Assembly (NCBI GenBank): GCA_964428205.1
Contig: CAYRXE010000005.1
Location: forward strand, 1-35,827
From: CAYRXE01 sp964428205
Lineage (GTDB): Bacteria > Patescibacteriota > Gracilibacteria > Peribacterales > Peribacteraceae
Length of the DNA: 35,827 nucleotides
Reading direction: 5' to 3'
Shown here: piece by piece, positions 16,223 to 24,112 of the stretch
Layout: each line of letters starts with the position of its first letter
Numbering within the stretch: the stretch's first letter is position 1
Translations under genes and position numbers: made by a program
Notes under the pieces: model-generated
The model's database searches: none
Told to the model about the DNA's origin: nothing
What the model saw: only the letters and a program-made list of their open reading frames with translations

Positions 16223-16663
16223 GTGGATAGCTATGATGCCCTCGTGCGAAAGTGGGACATCTTCCTCGGCGCGTGTGTGTTCGTGATTGTTGCGTGCCTG
16301 ATGATCCCCAGATTTTTTGGGCTGCAGTACTTTACGCAGTGGGGCGGCATGTACACCGACGGCTGGTGTTCGGTGGAAGCGAGTGATGTACGTTCGAGCA
16401 CAGCAGAGGAGCGCGGCCAAGGAGGTAAAACCGAACGTCTGCTCGCAGGGGATTTACAATCCTGGAGACTCGTGTGGTTCCCGCCCATGCATCGGGCAGA
16501 AACCTGCATCGCTTGGGCACGGAGTTGGTGCGGGCAAACTTCTCCCAAGGGCATGCCGGTGGTATCGGCCTTCCCGTACTTCAGAAGAGAGTTCATAGCG
16601 AAGGGCCTGGATGTGTGTCAGCTCCCACATGATCGAAGCTTCCGTTGGTTTAGCCGCCCATGA
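16223..16663 (+). CDS. Hypothetical single-pass membrane protein, 146 aa
   Basis: The GTG start yields MDSYDALVRKWDIFLG, then one hydrophobic segment (about residues 12-33), then a Trp-, Cys- and Arg-rich domain of about 100 residues with five Cys. No family is recognised. The TGA stop overlaps the ATG of the next gene (ATGA at 16660-16663), a classic arrangement for translational coupling, which argues that both are real and work together. The exact start is uncertain because no ATG is available in frame before the membrane segment. Confidence 0.6.
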   Translation: MDSYDALVRKWDIFLGACVFVIVACLMIPRFFGLQYFTQWGGMYTDGWCSVEASDVRSSTAEERGQGGKTERLLAGDLQSWRLVWFPPMHRAETCIAWARSWCGQTSPKGMPVVSAFPYFRREFIAKGLDVCQLPHDRSFRWFSRP

Positions 16664-17535
16664 AGAATGTGATGCTCATCATTCGCCGGCACATTGCCAC
16701 CTATGGTTGGGTGTACGTCGCGCAGGGACTCATGGCGCTCTTCTTCATCGCTGCGTCGATGTACAAGATCCAAAGCTTCTTCATAGATCACGATCAGACA
16801 TTGCGCGGCCACTTGGATTTTTGGGTGAGCATGAATCTGCCCCCCATGTGGTACAGATCACTGCTCTACTGGATGATGAGTCTCCCGTACGGAGAAGCTG
16901 TTCTCGAAGCAGTCGCGACATTGCTCCAGGCAATTCCCGCAACGCTCTTCATCCTCAACTACCGCACGCGCATGGCGGGTTGGTTGCTGCTCATCATCCA
17001 GGTGAATATTTTCTTGGGGACGCTCGCTCACCCGAACTTCAACGAGTTTGTGGGAGGATCCATCTGGGTCTGTTTGTTCTTCATCTTTCGCAGACCAGAT
17101 AACACGTGGAGTAAAAGCGCATGGACCTTCCTCACGTTCTTGCTGTTTTTGTGGGCAGGACTCTTCATCAAAAACCGATACGGTATGGGAGACCCCTGGC
17201 TCTCGTCGGTTTCCTGGCAGCGCGATCATCTGCAGGCAGACGTGATGTCCATTGCCTACCCATGGAAGCAACTGGTGCTGTGGTTCTCATCTACAACCAT
17301 CGGCGCACTCGCCTGGGCAGGAACATGGTGGGTGGAGCTTGCCGCAACACTTGGTCTGCTCGTGAGGCGTTACCGACTGCATGCCGGATCTGTCCTTCTC
17401 ATCTTCGCCCTGCTCCGCACACTCACCTGGATGAACTCAATTACAAGTGAAGGTGTGCTCGCAACGCTTGTGCTCTTGCTCTGGGTCACGCAGGAAGAAG
17501 CACTGAAGCACCGCACGTTTTTTAAAAACGCGTAG
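16660..17535 (+). CDS. Polytopic membrane protein, HTTM/DoxX-like
   Basis: The 291-residue protein has about seven hydrophobic helices, many aromatic residues in the loops, and a short basic C-terminus. The layout and the YKIQSFFID-like first loop recall DoxX or HTTM (gamma-carboxylase-like) membrane proteins, but no catalytic motif is clear, so the family call is weak. It overlaps the stop of the preceding gene by four bases and should be translated by re-initiation. A two-way terminator follows. Confidence 0.6.
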   Translation: MKNVMLIIRRHIATYGWVYVAQGLMALFFIAASMYKIQSFFIDHDQTLRGHLDFWVSMNLPPMWYRSLLYWMMSLPYGEAVLEAVATLLQAIPATLFILNYRTRMAGWLLLIIQVNIFLGTLAHPNFNEFVGGSIWVCLFFIFRRPDNTWSKSAWTFLTFLLFLWAGLFIKNRYGMGDPWLSSVSWQRDHLQADVMSIAYPWKQLVLWFSSTTIGALAWAGTWWVELAATLGLLVRRYRLHAGSVLLIFALLRTLTWMNSITSEGVLATLVLLLWVTQEEALKHRTFFKNA

Positions 17536-17537
17536 AT

Positions 17538-17580
17538 ACAAAAACACGGCCCTGAGTAGGTACCGTGTTTGTGTTTGTCT
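17538..17580. terminator. Bidirectional terminator
   Basis: The eight-base stem AAACACGG (17542-17549) with CCGTGTTT (17563-17570) has flanking A- and T-rich runs and separates two convergent genes. Confidence 0.7.
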
Positions 17581-17586
17581 TTAAAA

Positions 17587-17976
17587 TTACTCAGCTGTAA
17601 CAGCGTCAACGCTCTGCTCGGAGCTTGGCTTCACAAGCTTGTAAGCGGGAACAACCATCTGGCGACCATTTGGTCCCTTGATGATCACGCGGTTCGTAGG
17701 CGTCGAGTCTGTAGCCGTCTCTTCGGTTGTAGCCGCAGAGTGCATCTTTAGAGCGTGCTTCATGCGAGCGAGATCGCGCTCAGTAAGTGTGCTCTTATAC
17801 TGCCTGTGCTGTTCGCGCATAAGGCGCACGCGCATAGGTGCAGCAGCCACAATCGATGCTGTGGCATTCTCCGTGTACTGGTTCACCTCGCTAGCGAGGT
17901 TAGAAACCATAAAGAACTGCGCAATCGACAGAACGGAGAAGGCTCCGGCGAGCAGTTTTGTGTGGGTGTTACCCAT
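17587..17976 (-). CDS. Small secreted or membrane-anchored hypothetical protein, 129 aa
   Basis: The product begins MGNTHTKLLAGAFSVLSIAQFFMVSNLA, a signal peptide or signal anchor. A basic helical region (MRVRLMREQHRQYKSTLTERDLARMKHALKMH) and a Thr/Ser-rich tail with NRVIIKGPNGRQMVVPAYKLV follow. No family is recognised. The longer frame from a TTG at 18039 is rejected because that TTG is the -35 box. The leader is about 27 bases and lacks a Shine-Dalgarno sequence. Confidence 0.65.
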   Translation of the reverse strand: MGNTHTKLLAGAFSVLSIAQFFMVSNLASEVNQYTENATASIVAAAPMRVRLMREQHRQYKSTLTERDLARMKHALKMHSAATTEETATDSTPTNRVIIKGPNGRQMVVPAYKLVKPSSEQSVDAVTAE

Positions 17977-18010
17977 AGGCGTTTGGGGAATTGATAAAAG
18001 CCTAATGAAT

Positions 18011-18039
18011 ATTATAGAACATTCTGAACTTTTTAGCAA
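18011..18039 (-). promoter_or_regulatory. Strong sigma70-type promoter
   Basis: TTGCTA (18039-18034), a 17-base spacer and a perfect TATAAT (18016-18011) upstream of the gene starting at 17976. Confidence 0.8.
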
Positions 18040-18123
18040 TGCAGGAGGCTTGGCTTACCATAGAGCAAAAGTAGACGCACACATCATTTTGAACTTCTTC
18101 TGAGCCGTCAAAGAGCCGTTTCT

Positions 18124-18152
18124 TTGTCACCCGGGCCAGCCCTCGTCATACT
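18124..18152 (+). promoter_or_regulatory. Promoter of recG placing +1 at the start codon
   Basis: TTGTCA (18124-18129), a 17-base spacer and CATACT (18147-18152) are followed by six bases and the ATG at 18159. Transcription should start at or next to the A of ATG. Confidence 0.6.
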
Positions 18153-18158
18153 CTGGAT

Positions 18159-20186
18159 ATGGACCTTAGGACCCCTCTGGCGGACGTACTGAAGACCCAA
18201 AAACCGTACTTGGAGGCATTGGCAGGGTTGGGGATCGAAACAGTAGGGGATTTGCTGCAATACCTGCCCCGTGCGCACGAGGATTTAAGCATGATGCAGA
18301 CTATTGGGGGTGCCCCGATGGACGAAAAAGTGACGATCCGCGGGGTCGTGACGGGCCTCAAACTCGTTCGTACCCGCACAGGCAAGCAACTGGTCACAGG
18401 CATGTTTACGGACGGAGAAGGGGAGTCCGTGGAGGTGATTTGGTTCAATCAACCGCACATCAAACGCATGCTCACCGACGGGCAAGAGGTAGTGCTCACA
18501 GGAAAGCTTGGAGCCAATGGGAGGAAGCTTCAGTTCATGAGCCCCACGTTCGAGGCAGTCGGATCAAAACCTCTCGTGCACACAGGGCGTCTTGTTCCCG
18601 TGTATCCACAGCACGATGTGCTCACGACCAAGTGGCTACGAGAGAAAATGATGCTTGTGAAAGCTGCAACCGCTCTTGTTCCCGAAACATTGCCCGAGGA
18701 AGTCATCGCAGAAGAAAAACTACCAACCCGCAGCGAGATGGTGCGCATGATGCACTTCCCTGAGAACGGAGAAGAAGTCGCTCGCGCTCGTTCGCGTCTT
18801 GCCTTTGAACGGATGTATCTCATCCAGACCGAAGCTCTTGAGCGTCGCAAAGCATGGCAAACCACAAGTCAGGAACGCTTGAAGACGCAGATGGACGTGG
18901 AGTTGATTAAGCAGTTCTTCTCCACTCTCAAGTTCACACCTACAAATAGCCAAAAGATTGCTATCTACGAAATCCTCCGCGACATGGAAAAACCAGTACC
19001 CATGAATCGCCTGTTAGAAGGAGATGTTGGCTCGGGCAAAACACTCGTAGCCACCGCCATCATGGCCAATGTGCTTCGTCATGGCGGTCAGTGTGCGCTG
19101 ATGGTGCCAACGGAAGTCTTGGCGGAACAACACGCACGCGGGATTACGCAGTTGCTTTTGAATTTCCATGCCACGCAAAAAGACACGGCATTACCTACCG
19201 TGCGACTGCTTACGGGATCGACACCCGGTTCCGATGCACGCGAGATCAAACAGGGATTGGCCTCGGGGACCGTAGATGTGGTGATTGGAACGCATGCGCT
19301 CATTGAAGACAGTGTGCAGTTTAAAGATCTGCGCCTCGTGATTGTGGATGAGCAACATCGTTTTGGTGTGGATCAGCGTCGAAGATTGGTCGAAAAGGGC
19401 AGCCCTCATTTTTTGACGATGACGGCGACGCCCATTCCTCGCACACTCGCGCTCACAGCCTACGGTGATCACGATCTCTCGGTGCTCTTGGAAAAACCAG
19501 GAAGGCGCCAGCCGATCCAAACAACCGTCGTGTCTCCCAAAGAGCGCAAGACGGTGGAGCACTTCATCGACTTGGAAATTGAACATGGACGCCAAGTCTT
19601 CGTCATCTGTCCTCTCATTAGTGAAAGCAAAGAACTCGATGACGTGAAAAACGTCGAGCAAGAAGCTGCAAGGCTCCGTGAAGAATTCCCTCGCCGCAGA
19701 GTGGCGCTCTTGCACGGCCGTATGACGTCACAGGAAAAGCAGGACATCATGAAGAGATTTCGTGAAAAGGAGTCTGACATTCTCGTGTCGACATCAGTCA
19801 TCGAAGTCGGCATCGATATTCCCAATGCCACCGTGATGCTCATCGAAGGAGCAGAACGGTTTGGTCTCTCGCAGTTGCATCAGTTGCGCGGACGCGTTGG
19901 TCGTGGTGATGCAAAAAGTTACTGTTTCCTCTTCACCACCTCTGCTGATCAAGCGCGCTCTCCGCGCCTTAAGGCCATGGAAGAACATGATTCAGGGTTC
20001 CTGCTCGCCGAAATTGATCTCAAGCTCCGAGGTCCGGGTGAGCTCCTGGGCATTCGCCAGAGTGGGCTGCCCGAAGGAACCTTGAGTGAGCTGATGGACC
20101 CAGAGCTGATTGTGCGTGCACGGCGCGCGGCAGAAAGGGCTTTAGGGGTAGTACGTGAAGACTCTGCAAAAAGTTTTGTTGTGTGA
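18159..20186 (+). CDS. recG: ATP-dependent DNA helicase RecG
   Basis: The 675-residue protein matches RecG, which regresses stalled replication forks and branch-migrates Holliday junctions. It has a helix-hairpin/OB wedge domain (residues ~1-150), Walker A GDVGSGKT (288-295), DEQH box (396-399), TATPIPRTLALT, a helicase C domain with STSVIEVGIDIPNA and QLRGRVGRG, and the C-terminal TRG-type motif DLKLRGPGELLG.RQSG. It is slightly shorter than the ~690 residues of E. coli RecG. No Shine-Dalgarno is possible given the promoter position. An inverted repeat follows the gene. Confidence 0.96.
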   Translation: MDLRTPLADVLKTQKPYLEALAGLGIETVGDLLQYLPRAHEDLSMMQTIGGAPMDEKVTIRGVVTGLKLVRTRTGKQLVTGMFTDGEGESVEVIWFNQPHIKRMLTDGQEVVLTGKLGANGRKLQFMSPTFEAVGSKPLVHTGRLVPVYPQHDVLTTKWLREKMMLVKAATALVPETLPEEVIAEEKLPTRSEMVRMMHFPENGEEVARARSRLAFERMYLIQTEALERRKAWQTTSQERLKTQMDVELIKQFFSTLKFTPTNSQKIAIYEILRDMEKPVPMNRLLEGDVGSGKTLVATAIMANVLRHGGQCALMVPTEVLAEQHARGITQLLLNFHATQKDTALPTVRLLTGSTPGSDAREIKQGLASGTVDVVIGTHALIEDSVQFKDLRLVIVDEQHRFGVDQRRRLVEKGSPHFLTMTATPIPRTLALTAYGDHDLSVLLEKPGRRQPIQTTVVSPKERKTVEHFIDLEIEHGRQVFVICPLISESKELDDVKNVEQEAARLREEFPRRRVALLHGRMTSQEKQDIMKRFREKESDILVSTSVIEVGIDIPNATVMLIEGAERFGLSQLHQLRGRVGRGDAKSYCFLFTTSADQARSPRLKAMEEHDSGFLLAEIDLKLRGPGELLGIRQSGLPEGTLSELMDPELIVRARRAAERALGVVREDSAKSFVV

Positions 20187-20210
20187 AAGTAACAAGTTTC
20201 TAATTTCTAG

Positions 20211-20263
20211 TTGCTAGTCTCAGAGTATTTGGCTTTCTGTAGGCTTAAACTGGAAACTAGCAA
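20211..20263. repeat. Inverted repeat in the recG downstream region
   Basis: TTGCTAGT (20211-20218) and ACTAGCAA (20256-20263) are perfect inverted copies 37 bases apart, with further partial matches outside (TTTCTAG / CTGGAAA). There is no T-run, so a standard terminator is unlikely. Confidence 0.5.
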
Positions 20264-20287
20264 TGAGGAACTTACGGCCAGATGGCA

Positions 20288-20315
20288 TTGTATTAAGGAA
20301 CCTGGTTGGTAAACT
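20288..20315 (+). promoter_or_regulatory. Promoter of the proline-rich protein gene
   Basis: TTGTAT, a 16-base spacer and TAAACT (20310-20315) precede the ATG at 20336, giving a leader of about 14 bases rich in pyrimidines. Confidence 0.5.
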
Positions 20316-20335
20316 ATTTCAGTCACTTTTCTTTT

Positions 20336-20913
20336 ATGGCAGACCAAACAACCTCAGGCAATCCTCCTCGCCCCGGCGACCCAGTCCCGGATGGCGGCTT
20401 GGATCCAACCCAAGTCTTTTCCGCTCCACCACCACCTCCACCCAGTCAGGGCAGAGCACAGGGTGATGATGCAGCCGTGCCTCAGGATTCCGGTCCACCA
20501 CCTCCACCGGTTGGAACTGTTGCCACAAAGGAGATGGGATTTGATGATGAGGACTTGCGCGTGCTTGGTGAAGTGAAGGATTACCGATTCGGGTCTATTT
20601 CTGTAAAACTTTCAAACGATCACATCTCGACGCCCGCTCATCCAGAAACCACGTTTGATGAACAGACGTTTTTGAGTTTGCTCCGCGGCAGCATCTCGCT
20701 CACACGCGATGAGAAGTGGAGAATCATTCAGGCCATTCCAAAGCTGAGCCAATTCCAGATCGACGAACTCCAGAAGATTTTGGACGACGAGCGCCGCAAG
20801 TTCAGCGAGCTCTCTCCAAAGCATCTTCAGCAGCTCATGCGCTTGGAGCAAAAGCACAGCGAAGACTGGAAGGACTTGCAGTCTCTCATGATTCAGCGTG
20901 GTGCCAAGGACCA
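20336..20913 (+). CDS. Proline-rich hypothetical protein, 3' end lost in the assembly gap
   Basis: At least 192 residues are present before the N-run. Residues 1-55 are low-complexity and rich in Pro, Gly and Asp, with runs of five or six Pro. After residue ~60 the sequence becomes charged and helical (EKWRIIQAIPKLSQFQIDELQ and further), suggesting a cytoplasmic or surface scaffold-type protein with a disordered N-terminus. There is no signal peptide or membrane segment in the visible part. No family is recognised. A frame beginning at an upstream TTG is rejected in favour of the ATG downstream of the promoter. Confidence 0.6.
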
Positions 20914-21013
20914 NNNNNNNNNNNNNNNNNNNNNNNNNNNNNNNNNNNNNNNNNNNNNNNNNNNNNNNNNNNNNNNNNNNNNNNNNNNNNNNNNNNNNNN
21001 NNNNNNNNNNNNN
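20914..21013. other. Assembly gap (100 N)
   Basis: Exactly 100 N residues, the conventional placeholder for a scaffold join of unknown length. Genes on both sides are truncated by it. Confidence 0.98.
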
Positions 21014-21249
21014 AGCGAGGACGATCCCACGACTTCGTGGAAGAAGTCAGGGAACACATCGACGGACCGCAGTGTGGCGAGTTCGGTGAGCGACACGATG
21101 CCCACATACCACGCAAGCAACCACCCGGCGTAAATCGCCATGGTATCGGCGAGCGGATGGTAGGCACGCTTGGCATTCGCCCAAGGCTCGCGACTCGAAG
21201 AGAGGGGAGCGAGTGGGGCAGCCGGAGGAAGACCGGCAGGAGCATCCAT
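21014..21249 (-). CDS. Membrane protein fragment, cut by the gap
   Basis: The ATG at 21249 lies five bases after the stop of the lipoprotein gene, so this is probably the third gene of the same transcript. The 78 visible residues comprise a Pro/Ala-rich start and one clear hydrophobic segment (MAIYAGWLLAWYVGIVSLTEL). No family can be assigned from this fragment. Confidence 0.5.
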
Positions 21250-21254
21250 GATGA

Positions 21255-22226
21255 TTACTCGGTAACGGGAGCCTCGAATGGAGCGATACCCTTGGTGATG
21301 ATCTCAACCGACGCACGCAGCTCCGCCGCAGCGCTCACGCGGAAGTAGCGATTACCTGTCCAAGAACGGTAGCCGTACACGTTGCCATCGGATTCGCGGA
21401 TGAGACCATCGCTCAGCTCGCCTTCGAGACGACCGGACACAAGATCCACGACAAGTGGTCCGTCACCCAAGTTGACGATGTCTTCGGAGTTGAGTTCCAC
21501 ATGCCACACGCTGCCCGCACTGGCTCCAAAGGAGCGGTACCAGTAATCGGAGCGAACCGGGAAGCACACGCCAACATGGGACGAGCAGTACTGCTGCGTC
21601 CAGGTCTCGGGGCCACGGGCCTTGGCCATCTTCTTCATGCGTGCGATCCATTCTTCGGAGTGCACCGAAGAGCCGTCACCTGTAGACGAAACTGCAGCAC
21701 TCGATACGGCTGCGGAAGAAATGGAGGACTTCGCAGAGGACACCGCCTTGGACGACACCGAGGCAGCTTTGGAAGAAACTGCAGAAGACGTTGCGGACGA
21801 AACGGAGGACTCAGAAGAAGAGGACTCCTCGGACGAACTTTCGCTCGACGAAGAATCGCTCACGATTTCGGTAATTTCGCGGACCGTGAGCAAGCGCACA
21901 GAACCGTCTATGCTCTCTTCGAGACTTCCCGAGATCTGTACCTCTTTTTCATCATACTCAGCGAAGCTTGTTGTTCCTTGTACGAGCGTAAAGCTGCTGC
22001 CACCTGGAGTGCGCAGCTCGTAGACCGTCTGCGATCCTGCCTGAAGATAGATGGTCCCTTCGAGCGACACATCGGTGTAGCGGGAGATTCCCTCTTCAGA
22101 CGAAGAAGAGGATGAACTTGCGATCTCTTCACTTTCTCCTCCGCCAAACGGCCAGAAGGAGCAGCCCTGCACAATCAGGAGTGCGGGAACGACAATGGCA
22201 AGAGGAACGAGAGAAGCTTTACGCAT
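21255..22226 (-). CDS. Serine-rich putative lipoprotein, 323 aa
   Basis: The N-terminus (MRKASLVPLAIVVPALLIVQGC) is a signal peptide ending in a lipobox-like VQGC with Cys22. A short Ser/Glu segment follows, then a small beta-type domain (~residues 48-120: YTDVSLEGTIYLQAGSQTVYEL and on), a long Ser/Ala low-complexity linker (~122-185) and a C-terminal domain with paired Cys (QYCSSHVGVCF) and many aromatic residues. It is likely anchored outside the membrane. The two C-terminal Cys are plausible substrates of the DsbA-like protein encoded 28 bases upstream (inference). No family is recognised. Confidence 0.7.
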   Translation of the reverse strand: MRKASLVPLAIVVPALLIVQGCSFWPFGGGESEEIASSSSSSSEEGISRYTDVSLEGTIYLQAGSQTVYELRTPGGSSFTLVQGTTSFAEYDEKEVQISGSLEESIDGSVRLLTVREITEIVSDSSSSESSSEESSSSESSVSSATSSAVSSKAASVSSKAVSSAKSSISSAAVSSAAVSSTGDGSSVHSEEWIARMKKMAKARGPETWTQQYCSSHVGVCFPVRSDYWYRSFGASAGSVWHVELNSEDIVNLGDGPLVVDLVSGRLEGELSDGLIRESDGNVYGYRSWTGNRYFRVSAAAELRASVEIITKGIAPFEAPVTE

Positions 22227-22253
22227 GAGAAAGGAGAGGAGCGAGAGACAAAA

Positions 22254-22985
22254 TTATTGCAGGATCGGATCGATGGCTGCCTTGTAATCAGAGAACGGAA
22301 CAGCACCCGGCAAACGCGTCTGCTCTTTGGTAGCCGTGTTCACGATGGCAATGCCCGGCGTTCCGTTGATGCCTGCGGCGACGCCTCCTTGCTGCTGTGC
22401 TTGGATCTTGGCATCGAATTCGGTGCCCTTGTAGCACTCATCAAACTTCGTGGAGTTCACGCCAATGTTCTTGGCAATCTCCGGGAGTTTTGCGACATCG
22501 ATCTCAGGAGTGGCGACACCAAAGATGGCGTCGTAGAACTTCCAGAAAGCGCCTTCTCCGCCGAGTGAAGCAACACACTCAGAGGCCCTAGCGTACGGCA
22601 TGGCTGCTGGGTGGAAGTCGAGAGGGAAGTGACGAATCACGTGTGCGACATCATCACCATAGGTATCCAACACTGTCTTTACGGTTGGGGAGTTGCGATG
22701 ACAGAACGGACACTCGAAGTCCATGTACTCCACGACAATCGCCTTTGCATTCAGGCTGCCGCGGATGTGATCTTCTGCGGTGACTTCGGGAACGGGACCA
22801 TCGACAGGCTCCTGCGCACCAGTTGGGACTTCAGGAACGGACGGCACGCTTGGGTTAGATGGAATGCGCAAACCTAAATTACTTCCCGTGAAGGAAGCGA
22901 TGCTAAAGCCGAGGATCAGTCCCATGAGACCGATGGAAACGGCAAACCAGGGATTGTTCTGAGACGGGGTATCGACAGTGGCCAT
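22254..22985 (-). CDS. Membrane-anchored DsbA-like thiol-disulfide oxidoreductase
   Basis: The 243-residue product has an N-terminal membrane anchor (residues ~13-34), a Pro-rich linker (41-70) and a thioredoxin-fold domain of the DsbA/BdbD type. The active site is CPFC (92-95) in FECPFCHRNSP, and the cis-Pro motif is GTPG (~208-211). Cys137 and Cys184 could form a second disulfide. Such proteins introduce or repair disulfides in exported proteins and are usually reoxidised by a VKOR or DsbB homologue, which is not in this window. The start is the ATG at 22985; a longer frame to 23150 adds residues unlike an export signal. Confidence 0.85.
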   Translation of the reverse strand: MATVDTPSQNNPWFAVSIGLMGLILGFSIASFTGSNLGLRIPSNPSVPSVPEVPTGAQEPVDGPVPEVTAEDHIRGSLNAKAIVVEYMDFECPFCHRNSPTVKTVLDTYGDDVAHVIRHFPLDFHPAAMPYARASECVASLGGEGAFWKFYDAIFGVATPEIDVAKLPEIAKNIGVNSTKFDECYKGTEFDAKIQAQQQGGVAAGINGTPGIAIVNTATKEQTRLPGAVPFSDYKAAIDPILQ

Positions 22986-23109
22986 GAAAGAAAGTGGGAA
23001 AAATCGAAAGGAATGATAGCGACGAGCAGAAACAGGCGCCAGAGAGTCGATTGCTTTTCGTGCAATTTTAATGCACAAGAATCTCTTGGTCTTGCAAGTA
23101 CGGAGTACG

Positions 23110-23388
23110 ATGTCAGACATGGATTCTTGGGGTCTGCGCACGCTCATCATCGCCGGTGTGATCCTGATTGTAGGAACAAGTCTCTATGGGGGAGTGAGTC
23201 TGATGTGCCAAATGAACATGCGAAACTGTACGACAGCTGCGGACTGCACGTCTTCGGCGATGTGCATCAACCGACGCTGTACGCCGCGTGTGTGTGCTCC
23301 GTTGAGACAAAGCACTGGCTGGGCGAAGAAAACGATCTCCGAAGGCTGGAACAGCACCGTCCATTGGCTCTACAAGGAAAGGAAGTAA
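23110..23388 (+). CDS. Small membrane-anchored Cys-rich hypothetical protein
   Basis: The frame encodes 92 residues from the ATG at 23110 (an ATG at 23071 would give 105). One hydrophobic segment (LRTLIIAGVILIVGTSLYGGV) is followed by a Cys cluster with C-x6-C-x5-C-x5-C-x4-C-x4-C spacing. This resembles the DCxxGxxCxxxxC modules of bacterial surface proteins. The tail is basic and aromatic. It is probably an exported protein with disulfides. It is divergent from the dsbA-like gene, 124 bases away, which fits a shared role in the envelope (inference). Confidence 0.55.
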   Translation: MSDMDSWGLRTLIIAGVILIVGTSLYGGVSLMCQMNMRNCTTAADCTSSAMCINRRCTPRVCAPLRQSTGWAKKTISEGWNSTVHWLYKERK

Positions 23389-23490
23389 TCAGTCATCTAT
23401 TGTGCAATTCTGCAAGGAAATTCTTGTAAGGAGATCTTCAGATACGCGTCTTCTGCTGCATACTCTTTTGTATCCCTTCCCCAATTTGTT

Positions 23491-24024
23491 ATGACGTACG
23501 GAAAAATCCTGGCCTCCGCTATGACGGCCACTCTCGCGCTTGGTTCCGCATTACCTGCTCTTGCAGATGATGGCTCAACAGCAAGTGCGAGTTCCAGCTC
23601 TGTATCAAGTGCGAGCAGTTCTCGTTCGAGCAAAGGTCCCGGTATGCGTGTTGATAAGATGCGCAAGATCACCAACGACAAAAAGTTTGATGCTACGTGC
23701 ATCAAGCCGGCAGTCGAAGCACGCGAGAAAGCCATTCAGTCCGCTTGGGCAGCATTCTCCGCAAGCATGACAACGGCATTCGCCACACGCGGATCGTCAC
23801 TCGCAACGGCATGGTCCAATACCGATATGTCTGCTCGCCGCACGGCCATCAAGGCTGCATGGGAAACATTCAAAAAGTCTGCACGTTCCGCTCGCGAAAC
23901 ATGGAAGACAGCCCAGAAGTCTGCCCGCAAGACATTTAAGGAAGCTGCAAAGAAGTGTGGCGTTCCTGCAGAAGATGCCATGCACGGTGTAGAACCTGAT
24001 GAAATTGACGTGAACCTCGACTAA
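23491..24024 (+). CDS. Secreted helical hypothetical protein, 177 aa
   Basis: A signal peptide (MTYGKILASAMTATLALGSA, then LPALA before DD, cleavage after residue 25) is followed by a Ser-rich linker and a basic, strongly helical domain. That domain has repeated A..AW..F and SAR.(T/A)(W/F)K units at about 11-residue spacing. Two Cys bracket it (FDATC and KKCGVP), which could pair. I recall similar AxxxAWxxF secreted proteins in CPR genomes, but I cannot name a family. The leader is C/T-rich with no Shine-Dalgarno sequence. A terminator follows. Confidence 0.7.
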   Translation: MTYGKILASAMTATLALGSALPALADDGSTASASSSSVSSASSSRSSKGPGMRVDKMRKITNDKKFDATCIKPAVEAREKAIQSAWAAFSASMTTAFATRGSSLATAWSNTDMSARRTAIKAAWETFKKSARSARETWKTAQKSARKTFKEAAKKCGVPAEDAMHGVEPDEIDVNLD

Positions 24025-24048
24025 TCACATTCGCATAGATAAAAGGAG

Positions 24049-24075
24049 AGAGCACCGCAAGGTGCTCTTTTCTTG
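24049..24075 (+). terminator. Intrinsic terminator
   Basis: AGAGCACC-GCAA-GGTGCTCT followed by TTTTCTT, directly after the secreted helical protein gene. Confidence 0.85.
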
Positions 24076-24077
24076 TC

Positions 24078-24106
24078 ATGTCAGGAGTCGTTCTTTCTGG
24101 CATGCT
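24078..24106 (+). promoter_or_regulatory. Weak promoter six bases before the P-type ATPase ATG
   Basis: ATGTCA, a 17-base spacer and CATGCT, then six bases and the ATG at 24113. The spacing copies the recG promoter, but the -10 box is poor. Confidence 0.3.
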
Positions 24107-24112
24107 GCATCC

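Noticed and set aside
20211..20263. Intrinsic terminator of recG
   Set aside because: The arms are 37 bases apart and no T-run follows the second arm, so it is listed only as an inverted repeat.
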